From the NCBI RefSeq assembly GCF_036370855.1, contig NC_088099.1:28974501-29038500 (forward strand): a stretch of 64,000 bases of DNA. The letters run 5' to 3'. The notes beneath the pieces are model-generated. The model had not been told where the DNA came from, ran no database searches, and saw only the letters and a program-made list of their open reading frames with translations. The DNA is from Dromaius novaehollandiae (taxonomy: Eukaryota; Chordata; Aves; Casuariiformes; Dromaiidae). Shown one piece after another: positions 1-36,750 of this stretch. Position 1 is the first letter of the stretch, and every line of letters begins with the position of its first letter. The translations under genes and the position numbers were made by a program.

Positions 1-3000
1 TTTTCTCCCAAACTTTAAAAAGAAGCCTCGATACAACTTTTCACATATTAGCCACAATTCCTTTGAGGGATCGGAAGAAGCACCCATCCCATTTTTTATG
101 GCTTTTAGGATCATGCTCCTATCACTGTATCTCTGCAGCTCAGATGTCTTCAGAGGGAAGATGAGCAAAGCAAGAAGCAGCTGCAATTATTAATACAATG
201 TGACACTGCAAAGGAAGCTAGATTCCCTCCCCCTTTTTTTTCCTTCAGTGTTTGTATTAGGCAATTCGAGCATAGCTTCCTAGCTAGAATTTGAAAAATA
301 CATCATACAGCCGGATGTATTCTTATGCTTCAGTTTCAGAAGACATTTCACAAAGTGCAACCTTTGACCCATTGCTGTACAAAGTATTCTTTTTTAACTG
401 CATAATTACAGATCTCAGAGTTTAATCTACAAATTTTTATTGGGGGGGGGGGAGGGGAGGAAGGAAAGGGAGTGAAGTAAGCTGCCACTGCTGTTACTCA
501 CTCCACCAACAAAAACAGTTGGAGAGGGAGGCAGGGAGATGTGGAAAATGGACTGAAACACTCAGGAGATGTTGAACCTGTGATTTTAAATACTTAAACC
601 AGAATAAAATTATTTTAATACTAAAACAGAACATCCACATGGGGAGGTATATCCATAACATTTATTCTTCAATTACTATTATGGTTAACTTCTCTGAGTA
701 GTTAAGGCCTTAGTTTAACCTTCACAGCAACTGAAGTTGCCCAGAAAACTCAAGTATCTTGAAAGATTCATACAAAACCAAAAGCCAAAACAATAAAATG
801 CTCTCTATATATTCATCAAATTCAGAACTTGGCATTTCAGCCACACTGATGCAAAGACCATGCAGCTGTCAAAGAACTGCAGTCAATATTACCTAACAAA
901 TCAGCAGATACATTGTGGGCTAAATTTGGCTTTCAAGATACACACTAGAATAATCTGATCTGGAAGTAATAGAAACGCAGATTTATCCATTTCTTAAGGC
1001 ATACCCAAAGTTAGCTTTATGTGGCCATTAAAGGACCATGAATGTTTAGGGAAGACCAATTAAAGAACCTGTTAACATAATAGTGCCAGTGTCATTTTTC
1101 AATCTGCTGTTTCTATAAGGAGGAATATAGTCATGTACCATTCTCACTGCCTGCTGTGCTTTTGGCTCTTAAAATACAGTTTGCAGTCAGAATGTAAAAG
1201 CAATTTTAGTCTCCTCTAATCAGAGAGTGAACTACTGCAACAGAAGCAGAAGCACTTAGAGAAGCACTCTACAATCAAAATTGTGGATTCCTTATTCACA
1301 CTTGATTATTTTTAAGGGGAATTTCTTATTCCACATTTAGGGAGTCAACCCTCAAATCCTACCTATACACACATTTTTAGTATGTTTTAAAAATGTAATC
1401 CACTTTTCCCAGATTTTGTTTAACTGGCATGAAAACCACTGGAAAGATGGTCACACCAATGCTCAGTCTATTTCTTGTTTGTTTCTGTAGTTCTTATAAT
1501 TACATAGGAAATGAAGCAGAACAGCAATATGCAACCAGTGCTAGAACAGACTAATAGTTCCACCTTTCCAACATCCGATCCTTCAAGATGCATGGATCCA
1601 GTACTGCGTTAGAAACTGCTTGTGTCACCTTTTTTAAAAAAATGAAGCTTTTCAGAAGCTAGAAAGTACTTGAGTTCAACAACTATCTGCCAAACTGTAA
1701 CTGTAAAAATTAAAAAATTTCTGTCAATAAACTACTTATTTCCATTCCACTGGATTCTAAACCAAGTTCCACTCAGAATAATTTTCAGTGGTTATCAGCT
1801 TCTGAAAGAGATACATGAAGATGCAAATAAATCCAAGTATTGGAGGCAATATGATAATATTTCAAGTTTAATAAAAGATAAATCAATAATAAGACATGAG
1901 GTATGTGTAATCCCTGTAACACAAACACAGACACACTCACTTTACATCTTATGACAAATCCTCTGACTAAAATTGACCTTGATCAAACATATTACAATTT
2001 ATGAAATCTCAGCAGCTTCTAACGTTATCTGCTTTGCATTATCCACTGTAGAGATTCAGCCGATTATATGCATACATTGGAAATCTCCCATGACTTGTAA
2101 TACCTTTAACAGTCCTTTTGAACAGAAAGTAGTGGCATACCATACTCCTTGCACACTGACACAGTTAATGAAAAATGCCTTTGAAAATTGCATATCACTC
2201 CATTAATTTCTTCTGATCAGAAGAGCGACATTCTGGACTGACACTTCCTACCAGGATAAGATTAAAAGTCTATGTAAAAATGAAGTAAATAGGCCCCACT
2301 TCTTTTGACATTTACTTTACACCATGGCTCATGACCATCTTCAGCCTGTATTTAATAAAACCTTTTCAGAGAGCCTCCAAGAAGAAGAAAACAAAAACAA
2401 AAAAAACTCTGAACTACAGCCTTTTAGTCCAGTACTGCATTTACTTGCACAATTTTTAAGTTCCAAAATCAGCTTTCAGTTAACTGTGTAAGGTGCTTCT
2501 CAGCACTTTTTTTTTTTTTTTTTTTAAGAGGGGCAGAAGGGAGAAAAAAAATATATATAGCAACTAAATTCATTTTTAAATAAGAGACTCTAGAACAGTT
2601 CCACTCCCAGTTTCCAACTAATTATTTTTACAATACTGAGCATGTGTATAACACAGCAACATGAATACAAAAGGTGATCCAGAAGTCTTAACACTCCAAA
2701 ACTACAGAAAGTTAGACAGCATTGTAGGTAGAAAAAAAAAAAAACCCACCAACCACCACCACCAACAACAAAACTTCTGCAATTTTAAAACTGGAAAACA
2801 CGTAACATGCAACAATACACATCATGGAGATTCCCTCTGAAGATAGGCATTTACATCTAATAGATAATACAAATAAAAAGGCTCCAACACAGGTATGACT
2901 AGCTTTCTCCTGCTATTTGGCGAAAGTTTTACTGATCTCCTATTCACCATTTCTTTTCCAACTGCAGCCAGAAAACCCTTCTTTTCTACCTTTGTTTTCC

Positions 3001-6000
3001 TGTATCTACTCAGAACTGCTAATTTTCACTCTGAGGATACAAACAATAAAGTAGATTCATCTTCAAACTCTACACAGTTAAAGAAAACATACCACCTTAA
3101 ATTACACGTAACTTTAGAGACAGGGAGAGCACCACAAGAGATGAGAAGGCTGCCAGTAAGATAAATACAAAAAAAATGCTAGGGCAAATTGCATCACAGA
3201 TGTACTGAAAGATGGTATCTGGATCCTATGGTTCTATGTATTCCCTAGTAAAAGCCAACATTCAGGCTTGCTACGGTAGCTTTGATTATCACAGTGGCGG
3301 GTGGAAAGGGAGAAAAGAAAAAAGAAAAAGAAGAAAGAAAAAAAAAAGCAGCCCAGTTCTATACAACACTGTAGTTTCCAAAGCTGAGGCAAGCTTTCAC
3401 TGCTAACGACATCTAGACAGATCCTGAACAAAACCAACCCCCAATCCTCATGGTCAATACAGTCCATCATAATTTAAAACCCTCCAAAATTTGTAGAACA
3501 TTTGAATAATTTCACTGAATAAGTTAATACATTATTTACAAAACAAAACAATTTAGTTCCATGAAATGCTAAACTATCCTTTGGAACTGTTTTGAAACCA
3601 GGAGGCCTTGAATGTTCACACTCCACCCTTCTAAAATTAAACCATCTTAATCAAGCAGAAGACAACCAATGAATAGGTATTAATTTGGCCTTTGTTTCAC
3701 AGTTCAACTTTCAACTGCCAACCAGGAATCTGTACATCCTGATCAATGGTAGGTTCAGGCTTGAGCTGAAAATACTGTATTTATACACAACAGGAGACCT
3801 CTTTGTGGGCAATACTAACCAGAGTGGATTTTGAAGAGATCTAGCAGTCTAATGCTTACAAGTTCTTTAAAATGCCTTGTAATTGCCTCCAAAGATCGGT
3901 TCTCTTTTCATCTTCCTTTCTAAAGTTTTGTCAGTTTGGCAGCCTCACAAAATCCCAGAAGGGAAAGAAAAGTTATTCTTGTTCAGTCTCCTGCTATTTC
4001 TGTAGGTTGACTCTTCTGAAGCATTTACTAGCATAGTCAAGAAATACGCACTCATCTAGAAGACCTCCTAAGATACCTTCCTCATCCAGCCTTCCTGGTT
4101 TAAAAATACAGTAGTATCTACCAGATAATGTTATATGCAGGAGGAATGGCACAATCACAGAAAACACACCCACTTCTGCTAAGTACTGAAGGGACTCCCA
4201 CATGAGTTCAGAGTGCTACTTTGATCCTTCTCAAAAATTCCAGTCTTCCAGCCAACTGGCATCCCATGTATTTGTAGCTTCCTGTTCCTACTGCTGCTTG
4301 GCTGACAGCAAAATAAGAGCACTCCCTTCTTGCTATCAGTCCTTCTTCTGAGAAGCCTAAGTTTTCTTTTCCAGTGAGAGTGCTTTCTGTTTTACTCATT
4401 TCTTGACCTCCACTATTATGTCACACCCACATGGGCAATGTCCAACTTAGAATTAAAAGTCCTTCTTATATAAAAAAGGCAACTGAGAGTAGAGAAAAAT
4501 CCAGGTTAGGACCAACATGCTTGATGATTACTTACTAAGCTAAGATTAACATTAGTTGTTTATACTAAAAAATAATTCAAGTTCCTTTGAAAAAGTGGAT
4601 ATGCCATTACATAAATCAATGGTACACTTTCATGTGCAGCTCTGGCTTGTTCATTTCCAGTGAAGAGACACATCCTTAAAAAGGTTTACACCACAGATCA
4701 TCAGATCCTAGGAAACAATTTTGAGGAGGCATGACTACATATTTGGCTACAGTTACACTCTTCTCTTTGTTGTTACTGGAAAAAGGATTCTGGCCTAGGT
4801 CACATGTGATCAAAAAATTCTGATAGAAAAAAAAAATTGTAAAGCTATGTCTTATACACCACAACTGACATTTACAAGCAAGATAAATTTATTTAAAGAT
4901 ACAATCACATTCTGAGCTGCGTCACCCTAAACAAGGAAGGAAAATTATTCTCAAAACACAATGCTCCAGTTGGGGTAGACACGGTAGGAAAATGTATGAA
5001 AACATTGCTGTTACTGAATTTGAAAAACTTAACGCGATACAGTGGCTTGCAGCTGTCATATAGATTATTGTGCACACCCCACATATTTAACAGGTTTCAG
5101 CATTTCTGCACAGTTCAAACAGCACAATTCATTCATCTATGTGAGCCTTTTTCAACTTCCAATATAGCAAATGGAGAAACTGAAAAAGGAAGAGTTTGAG
5201 CAAAGACCAGAAAATTAAGAGGAACAAGTTAAAATGACTAACAAATACTCAAGAACATGAACTACACTTGTAAGTTAGGAGAGTCTGTCAAATTGCCATT
5301 GGATTAGTTAAGAGGAGATATATGTTCACATGTATTTTCATTCCCACAATAGCAGAATACAAGGAAGTAGAATCAACATCTATAAACTTACTTAGATATT
5401 CGAATTCTTTAGTGTTTGCTTTCATTCTGAGAAGCTTTTGCCATTAATCTTTACTATTTAAAGTAACCAAAAAAATGACACTAAATTGTCATGAATATCT
5501 CAAAAGAAACACCAGATGCCAGTGAAAAAGATCCGCAATAAACCTTGAATTTGGAAATAAATACATGCCATGTTAGTGCAAGACCAGTATTATATTTTGT
5601 CATGTTTTGACCTTATTGATATGGTCCCAGGGATTTGCTTCAATGACAAACATTTTTAAATTTTAAATGGATAAATCCGTAAATTTTCTCCTGATCTGAA
5701 AGGTTAAACCTCTCACTGAGAGGAGGGAAAAAACCTGAGAACAATCTGTTCCCCTGTTACATAGAATACTAACATATCTACAACACTTCAGATCTTTACA
5801 CTCAAATTAAACCTACAATTTTGAGAATCTTTTGCAAAGTACAGTGTGTATAAAATACACAGTAATTTTTGAGTTGATTTTTATTCTTCAAATGTTTTCA
5901 AAGAGTAAACTGACGAATCAGTACACTTTATTAAGTCTTTACACTGCAGTAACCTTTAGAAACTTCCACCAGGTGTTCTACAAACGCAATTGAGCATCTA

Positions 6001-9000
6001 GTAATAATTTTAACAGGTTTTCAACTTGAAATTAGAATATCAATAAACTATTCTTATGGCTGACAATAAGAATAAACTGAATTGCACTGGCCTACCTGCC
6101 TAGCATACAATATATAAATCAAATCACTATTTCGTACTATATTAAAAACGAAAACATACACTTTTTTATTTTTAAAAGAGGATTTTTAGATTTGATTTCT
6201 TAAGCATATTAAACTCTTTGCAGCTGAGAGAGATGTATTCACAAACAGTATGTTAACTGAAATCACCAGTGGCTTTGATTAAACGTTCTTAACATTCAGC
6301 ATTAGTACTACCGCAAAATTATTTTACGTATGTAAACATCAATGAGCCACATAATTACACGATTTCTATAAACTGCATTTTTGGTTCATCTTTCTGCATT
6401 CTCCTATTTTTTGGCACATTAGCCAGGACCCATTTGTGCTTGCAAAGATATGCATTGTACTAGAATAAAATACCTGATGAATAACCTTACTAAGTATTTT
6501 TTCAAAAAAAGAATTGTAACACTGTCCCTAAGGGTTATAACTTACATGCAACATTTCAGAGAAAGAGCCTCATTTATAACTTTCTAATTAACATTTATCC
6601 ATTATAGCTAAAGAGTGAAAGATTTTTTCCCTATACAGTTAGCTTCTTTCAGTCAAACCAAACTACTAGATACAACCTTCTAAAAATATTTAGTGACTGT
6701 TAAGTTTCAAGTAGGGTATCTGTCCCACCAGCTGAACATGTGAAAGCAATATGTAACCTACCAAAAAAAAAAAAAAAAATTCTTGCATTCCTTAACTTTT
6801 TCACACAGCCTACCAAACTGTTGTCAGTATAGCTTAACACACCATAAAATTCTCATCCCATCTGCAGCAGATATCCAAAAGTAAAATACAGTTCACCTAT
6901 ATCAATCATGTATTTCTGTGCAGAATCTCTACGAGATGATCTCAAATGCCTTTGTTTCAACACCCCAGGCCACCAACACACTCCCTATGAACAGAATGCT
7001 CTTCTACCTAGACACTGATGTATTTACAGGCACCAGGTTCATGCTAGAGGTTCAGTGTAACGTATTCTATTCATCAATTCCTTTTTTACTACTGAAATGA
7101 ACAGCTTTAATCATTAATAAAGACAGTAAAGGTATATGGGAATACTGACAATATATAAGATTTGCACTCATCACCTAGTTTAGGGATCTTTCTCCCATAA
7201 GCATCATTTCATCTAGAGGATGTCAGTGGTGCTGAAGTCCCATTAGTTGAACCCAGCACAAACCCACAGCACTAACAAAAAGGGCAATTCTGTCTTCTGC
7301 ACACAGTTGTTTCAGCCTTGCTCCCTTGGTGAACTGGTGAACTGGATCAGACAACTTCTCCCATATCATTTGACTAATCTGATTCATTATGCACCAGACA
7401 GAAGATAGTGGGAGTATAAGGGATAAAGTAGAAATGAATACTCAGGAAGCAGAGACAAAAATAGCCCCATATCTTTCACCTGGCATAAATACATGCTGCT
7501 GCTGAGACTGATAATAGGACCACAGCATCTAGTCCTCCTCCCTTCTTTCTGACTTTCCTAAGGAGTGTTTTAACCTGAAAAGATGTACAGCATGACTACC
7601 AATAAAAAATATTTCATTTCTGTAACTAAGAACATGTTTAATTGCCAACACAATGGAAACTGTCTTCAATAGAAGTGAAAATCATGCTTGTGTTCATTTT
7701 TAGAAATAATATTTATATATATTAAAAAAATATATAAAAAAGTACATATATAAAATTTGTTTCACTTGGGAAACTCTTCTGGACTCCAAAAACTCTATGC
7801 ATTTCATAACTCGTGTCACAAACTTACTGCAAAATTGTATGTGCTATACTATTTTCTGACTCTCAAAAAAAAAAAAAAAATCCTAAAGCTGTGAAGTTGT
7901 TAAATACTGTAAGTTTTAAAATATACTGAAAGACTGTCCATCAGGCAACTGGGAAAGCTTTAACTTTCATACTTAACAGTTTTGGAATTGCTTATAACCC
8001 ACAACATTCCAAAAATCACATGACTTACAATGCTGAAAAGTGCATCCCTAAATGGCATTACAAGATTTTTATGGGGTTTGTCATCTTTTCAGAAAATAAA
8101 TAGCTTGTAACAACATAAAAGAGTAATAAATAGTTTGTAATAACATAAAACAATAACAAAATTAAAAAGAGCATATTTAAAAGATTGCCATGATACTTAT
8201 TAAAACTATTCTTTAAAATAAAAAATCTTTTCTTTTTACTGAAGAGAAAAATAAGAGGAAACTTGACTTCTCTTTAAACAAATGGCTGTTTTCCCTCAGG
8301 AAACAGCACTTCCCCCTCTTTGCACTGTCTCATTCAGCATCAGCCTCCATCTGTCCCTTCATACAATGTGCTCATTTCTAGATTGGTGGTCTTCTCCAAG
8401 ATTGCCTCTAGATATATAAGACAACATTCTTGTCTTTCCTCCCCTCAGTACTAATTTAGCTTTTCTCTTCAAATTTTCTTCTCTTCATTTATTCCTTTCT
8501 TTTTTCTCCCCCATTCCATAAGTTTTATAGATAATTTGTTTGAAATATGATACTAAAAAGGAATTCCCAGAGCTACCTAATCACCATGCTGCAAGCCCTA
8601 TCCTCTAAAGGAGTGCATATAAGCAGGACTTAAATTTGGAGAGAAAAATATTGGTATTCTCCTATGGACTACCAAGAGCCAGAGGCCTACCCACAAGCTA
8701 GAGAGCCTGCTTGATATTAAAACAAAACTCCACTTACATCTAGTCATATAGCTTTCATACCAAGATTTCTCTGGATATGTTGTCCACCAATGAACTAATT
8801 AAAACATTACATTTAAATTACCCGAATTAGTTTTATAGTAAAGTACCTCATTCAGTTTAATGCCAATGTTCACACATGACTGATATACAAATACATCAGA
8901 TTGTCTGAAGACTTGAACTTCAGTAAACCAGTTGACACTTGATTCATATTTTCAGAGTTAACTCTGCAAACCTTAGAGCTTGGAAAGTAAAATTCAAAGC

Positions 9001-9911
9001 AAGCTCATAATTCATTGCATAGCCTTGTAACACCTACAACAAAAAGATATGTATGTGCTCCCGTTAGACAGACCTCTGTAAGGCAATTCAGAAACTACAC
9101 ATAGACAAGACAGATTTTGTCACAGAAAAGTAATTCAATTCCTAAAAGCTAAACAACAAGCTTAACGTTTAAAGTCAAGGCAATGCAATACAAGAAAGTT
9201 CCAGAAGAAAGATACCTAAGGACAAAGTCCTCTGATTTCGGTTATTACACAGAATAAGTCGCCCACAGTCGTCCCTCCCAGTCTGAAAGGAATGACAGTC
9301 AGAAGTCTTTACTGTATAGAGTTAAGAAAAGATGAAATTCAAATGCTGTTACAACTACTAGTGTGTATACACATCATACACAGACTTCATTAACACTGCA
9401 TTTACATCAATTACTAAACATACATCTAAATAAGTTCTAGCATTTCATAGTTCTGCTGGCAATTTCTAGAAATGCATCTTGAAGGCTTTGAAGCTGACCA
9501 CATAGTTTCTACTTTCAAAAGAGACCAATTATCTCTCACCGTACACCTGTTTTTGACAAGCCTTACAGGAAACAACTATAAGGTTGATGTAAAAGGGTCC
9601 TTATAGATATACTAGGGTCACAGACTAAATAGAAAAACATCCAGTTCACATATTAAATTCTTCTCAAAATACATGAAACAATAAATAGACAGTATTTTGG
9701 GAATGTATAAAAAAGTATGGTAACAACAGTTGCCAGCTCACACTACATGAGAACACATAAAACAGATTAAAAAGCAAGACTGAAACACTCTGACAGTGAA
9801 ATTTTCATTTCTTTTTAATGGAAGAAAACAAATGTACTGCCTGGTATCATTTCAACTGTTGTAAATATTATTTGCTACTAAAATATATGTAGTATTTGAA
9901 GTCAGACTTAC
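1..9911 (-). other. ANO10: ANO10 intron 11, partial; no gene seen
   Basis: AT-rich sequence downstream of the exon 11 donor, running to the window edge. I looked for the missing C-terminal exon on the minus strand and found nothing convincing. It contains a G-rich run (440-475), T and A homopolymers (2507-2525, about 6763-6779, about 7865-7880), a purine-rich stretch (3302-3350) and a 30-bp tandem duplication (8095-8154). Short open frames here show no family resemblance. Confidence 0.7.
8095..8154. repeat. 30-bp tandem duplication
   Basis: Two adjacent units beginning AATAAATAGCTTGTAACAAC and AATAAATAGTTTGTAATAAC, followed by ATAAAA in both. Confidence 0.85.
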
Positions 9912-33784
<23,873 letters not shown>

Positions 33785-33798
33785 CTTTTGAGAGCTTG

Positions 33799-36368
33799 CT
33801 AAGTATCAAAACAAAACAAAAATGTCAGTATTAAAAATAATATTCAACATCAATCTGAAGAGCACAAAACTTTGCCGTAGCCAGTTACAGTCACGTGTTT
33901 GTGCTTAGCGAAGGGACAGGTGCACATTTCTGTGGACCTACCAGAAACAACACTGTGAAGAATTTGAGTAACCTCTACAGTCATCATTTGACAAGATAGT
34001 GCCAGCCTTTGGTGGCATCTATGTCCTACTCTCTAAGTAGCAAAGTTGTTTTTGTCGTGTAATAGCAAAGTAGTGGTGGTGGCAAGGCAAAGAAATAGAT
34101 AAAAACAAAACAATAAAGAGGAATTATCATCAAAAGCAACAGTTCACAACTTCCTACAGCATCTTTGTTACCAAGTGAAAATATTAACTGAATGTTAGTC
34201 AACAGATATCCAAAAACAATAAGCTCTTCCTGATAAGGGTGTGCAAAAATCATTATACATTTAAGAAGGTACCTTCTCATATTAACCTTGTGAAGCTTTA
34301 ACTACATATACGAACACAGCTTACAACATCTTTGGTAGGGGAGCAGGATACAGGATACCTATTTCATAGACAGGCAAATTATGCACAGAGCACTTAAATG
34401 ACTTATTGAAAGCTATAAATCAATTGTTCTGTGACAGAGTCCAGCTGTAAAGAACTGAGCATTAGCCTAGTTTTATACATGAATTATCTAAACCATCTAA
34501 CTGAACCATTATGTTCACATTGTTCCTTCTACTTTTGGATAAAGGATTCTACAGGGATAATCATATCATGCTTCATGCCTGTCCTTGCTTCATAAAGCAT
34601 CTTAGAGGGGTTACTGTAAAAAAGAAATCTGGCAATTAACCTACTCGATTAAGGAAAAAAACTAAAAAAAAAACAAACCTAAAAACAAACAAACAAACAA
34701 ACAAACAAACCCTCCAAAACTTACTATGGATTGAATTTAAAGCTGTGTGGTAGGGTTTGGGTTTTTTTCTGCTGTTAGCTTCACTGAAGAAAGGATTTTA
34801 TTCATTGCCTTCGATTCTAAGCACTTTTATCCAGTGCAAAAGAACAGAATTACTTATTATCTACATATTTTGCTTTAAGTACACAGTTGAGCTTTTATGA
34901 CACAGTAATTCACATATGGTTCACAGAGAAATCACAATCTCCAGTATTCTACATAATTTATGCTACAATATATAGTGATTCTTTAAATATAGACTTATCA
35001 TAATAAACACGTCTATTTGCTTTTGATTAGCAAAGAAGCTTTCATTCCCGATTTCAACTGGGTTTCCAGTTAGTTTCACTTGCAGGCAGATTCATATGCA
35101 CAGTTCTGCAGCATTTGGATTTACAGCTCTGAACCCAAGTGTGCAGATCTGTAAAAGTAATACATTAACATTAACAAAATATTTAAATTACATTTTAAAT
35201 GCAAACTTGTACAAGCAGAATGATTTAGACAAATGAAAATATAATCAATGATTAGGCATCATGATTATGTCAATGATTCACTACACTGTCTTGACAAGTC
35301 ACTCCACCTTACTGATTCACTTTCCATAATCAGTTTTGTTTTTCAAAAAAGGTAATACTTGCCCTGTTGGGCATACTGCAGCTTCTAAAGAATTTTAAAA
35401 ACAAAAAGCACTACGTAAGTATTAAATATTATTAGTCAACAATATCCCTTTAGAGAATAATTCTCTTCTAAACACAGTCTTTGTATAAAACCTATGTTAT
35501 TCAGGGAACTTGGCTCCCATTGTTTATTGAGAATCACTGTGCTTGATGTGGTGATTAAGATTTGCTCTTTACTGTTTTTACGGTTGTTAGTATTGAAACC
35601 TAAAATAGAGCTGAAGCACTCTTCCAGCTTGTCTTTACGAATTCAGATACCACGAGCTAGTTTGATTAAAAACATATAATATCTAGCACACTCAGTAGGA
35701 TATAATTTGGCATTTTCTGCTCATGCTTATGCACGAGTTACCACAGATCTAGAAGTGAGGGGAACAGAGACAAAATGACTTTTTTTTTTCCTCCTTTTCG
35801 CCCCAACTTTCCAGTCAGAGAGAATAGTTTAGGGCCTAGCGGTGGCGTTTTCGATGCCAAAGCACCTCCTCAGCGCTGAGAGGAAGCACGCAAGAGCAGC
35901 ACAACGGCAGCGAAGCCCCCTCCCGAAGCAGCGGCTCGCGCAGGCGACTACGCATGGAAACACCGCCCAGGTACCACCGAGCGCAAAGCCCGGTCGCCCT
36001 GCCACGAGCCGAGCGCGCCCACGCGGCAAGAGGCCACGGCTTCCTTCGGACTGCACCTCACCCACCGAGCCGCACTGCGGCCATCCCGAGGCCACCCACA
36101 AACCAAACCTCGGCACCCTGCGGCACCAAGGCTGGGGCTTTCCTTCCCCGTTTTTAAGGCCCGGCAGACTGGAGACACCAGCAGCGGCGGCGGGCAGCGC
36201 GCCGGGCGGCGGCCGGCCCTCGGCCCCCCCCAGGGCCCGGCACCCTCCCCGGCTGGCTCCGTGCCCCGCGGGGAAGGCCCTGACAGGCGGGTGGCGGGGG
36301 GGATGGCTCCTCCCCTCGCGGCGGCGGCGCAGGCAGCGACAGCCCCCTTCCGCCCCCTCCCCACTCAC
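33799..36368 (-). other. ANO10: ANO10 intron 1
   Basis: From the predicted exon 1 donor in the CpG island to the exon 2 acceptor. Contains an (AAAC)n repeat at 34681-34710. The right-hand 550 bp are CpG island. Its upstream end depends on the exon 1 prediction. Confidence 0.55.
34681..34710. repeat. (AAAC)n simple repeat
   Basis: About seven tandem AAAC units in ANO10 intron 1, directly following an A-rich stretch. Confidence 0.95.
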
Positions 36369-36450
36369 CGCGGCCTCCCGGCTCCACGTCCGCGGCGGGG
36401 GGTGAAGGCGGGCTGCGGCCGCAGGCAGCCGCCGTTGGCAGGAGGGGCGC
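36369..36450 (-). other. ANO10: ANO10 exon 1, predicted non-coding 5' UTR exon (5' limit approximate)
   Basis: On the minus strand a strong donor (GCG then GTGAGT) ends a GC-rich segment at 36369, inside the CpG island. The first coding exon (33646-33798) has only 14 bases upstream of its ATG before an AG acceptor, so an upstream non-coding exon is needed. The transcription start is not determined; the end at 36450 is a guess based on the CCAAT box at 36496-36500. Other GT donors in the island could be used instead. Confidence 0.5.
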
Positions 36451-36620
36451 TGCGTGCCACCGCCCGCCGGCGCTCGCGGTCTCTCGCGTCTTCCCATTGG
36501 CTGGAGTCGCGGGCTTCCTCCCCTCCCTTTGCCGCGGTGCCCACGTGACAAGCGCGGGGCCGCTACGTCGAGGCGTTGTCCGTTGGCCTGAGCGCGGGTG
36601 GTTGCGGTTGTCTACCCCTG

Positions 36621-36649
36621 CCCGGCCCCGGCCCCGGCCCCGGCCCCGC
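36621..36649. repeat. GGCCCC/GGGGCC hexamer run, about 4-5 units
   Basis: Tandem GGCCCC units on the plus strand (GGGGCC on the minus strand) at the edge of the CpG island, ending in an imperfect unit. G-quadruplex-capable on the G-rich strand. It lies upstream of the likely ANO10 start. Confidence 0.85.
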
Positions 36650-36750
36650 CCGTCTCTCTGCCCGGCTCTTCCCGTCCGCCGCGGTGACTGGCGCCTGTGC
36701 TTCGGCGAAACCCCTTTTGCCTCCGTGTTGCCTCAACACTTCCGTTAGCC

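Larger units (their letters stand above)
35820..36750. promoter_or_regulatory. ANO10: CpG island, ANO10 promoter region
   Basis: An abrupt change from AT-rich to CpG-dense, G+C-rich sequence. It contains a CCAAT box on the minus strand (36496-36500), an E-box CACGTG at 36542-36547, several GC-box-like runs, and the hexamer repeat at 36621-36649. Position at the 5' end of ANO10 and the CCAAT orientation fit a minus-strand promoter. A plus-strand divergent transcript is possible but has no direct support. Long open frames on both strands here reflect lack of stop codons in GC-rich DNA. Confidence 0.85.

Noticed and set aside
35829..36551. 240-codon open frame on the minus strand, and overlapping frames on both strands, in the ANO10 CpG island
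   Set aside because: GC-rich DNA lacks stop codons by composition. The products are Arg/Gly/Pro/Ala-rich, show no domain, and overlap the predicted promoter and exon 1.
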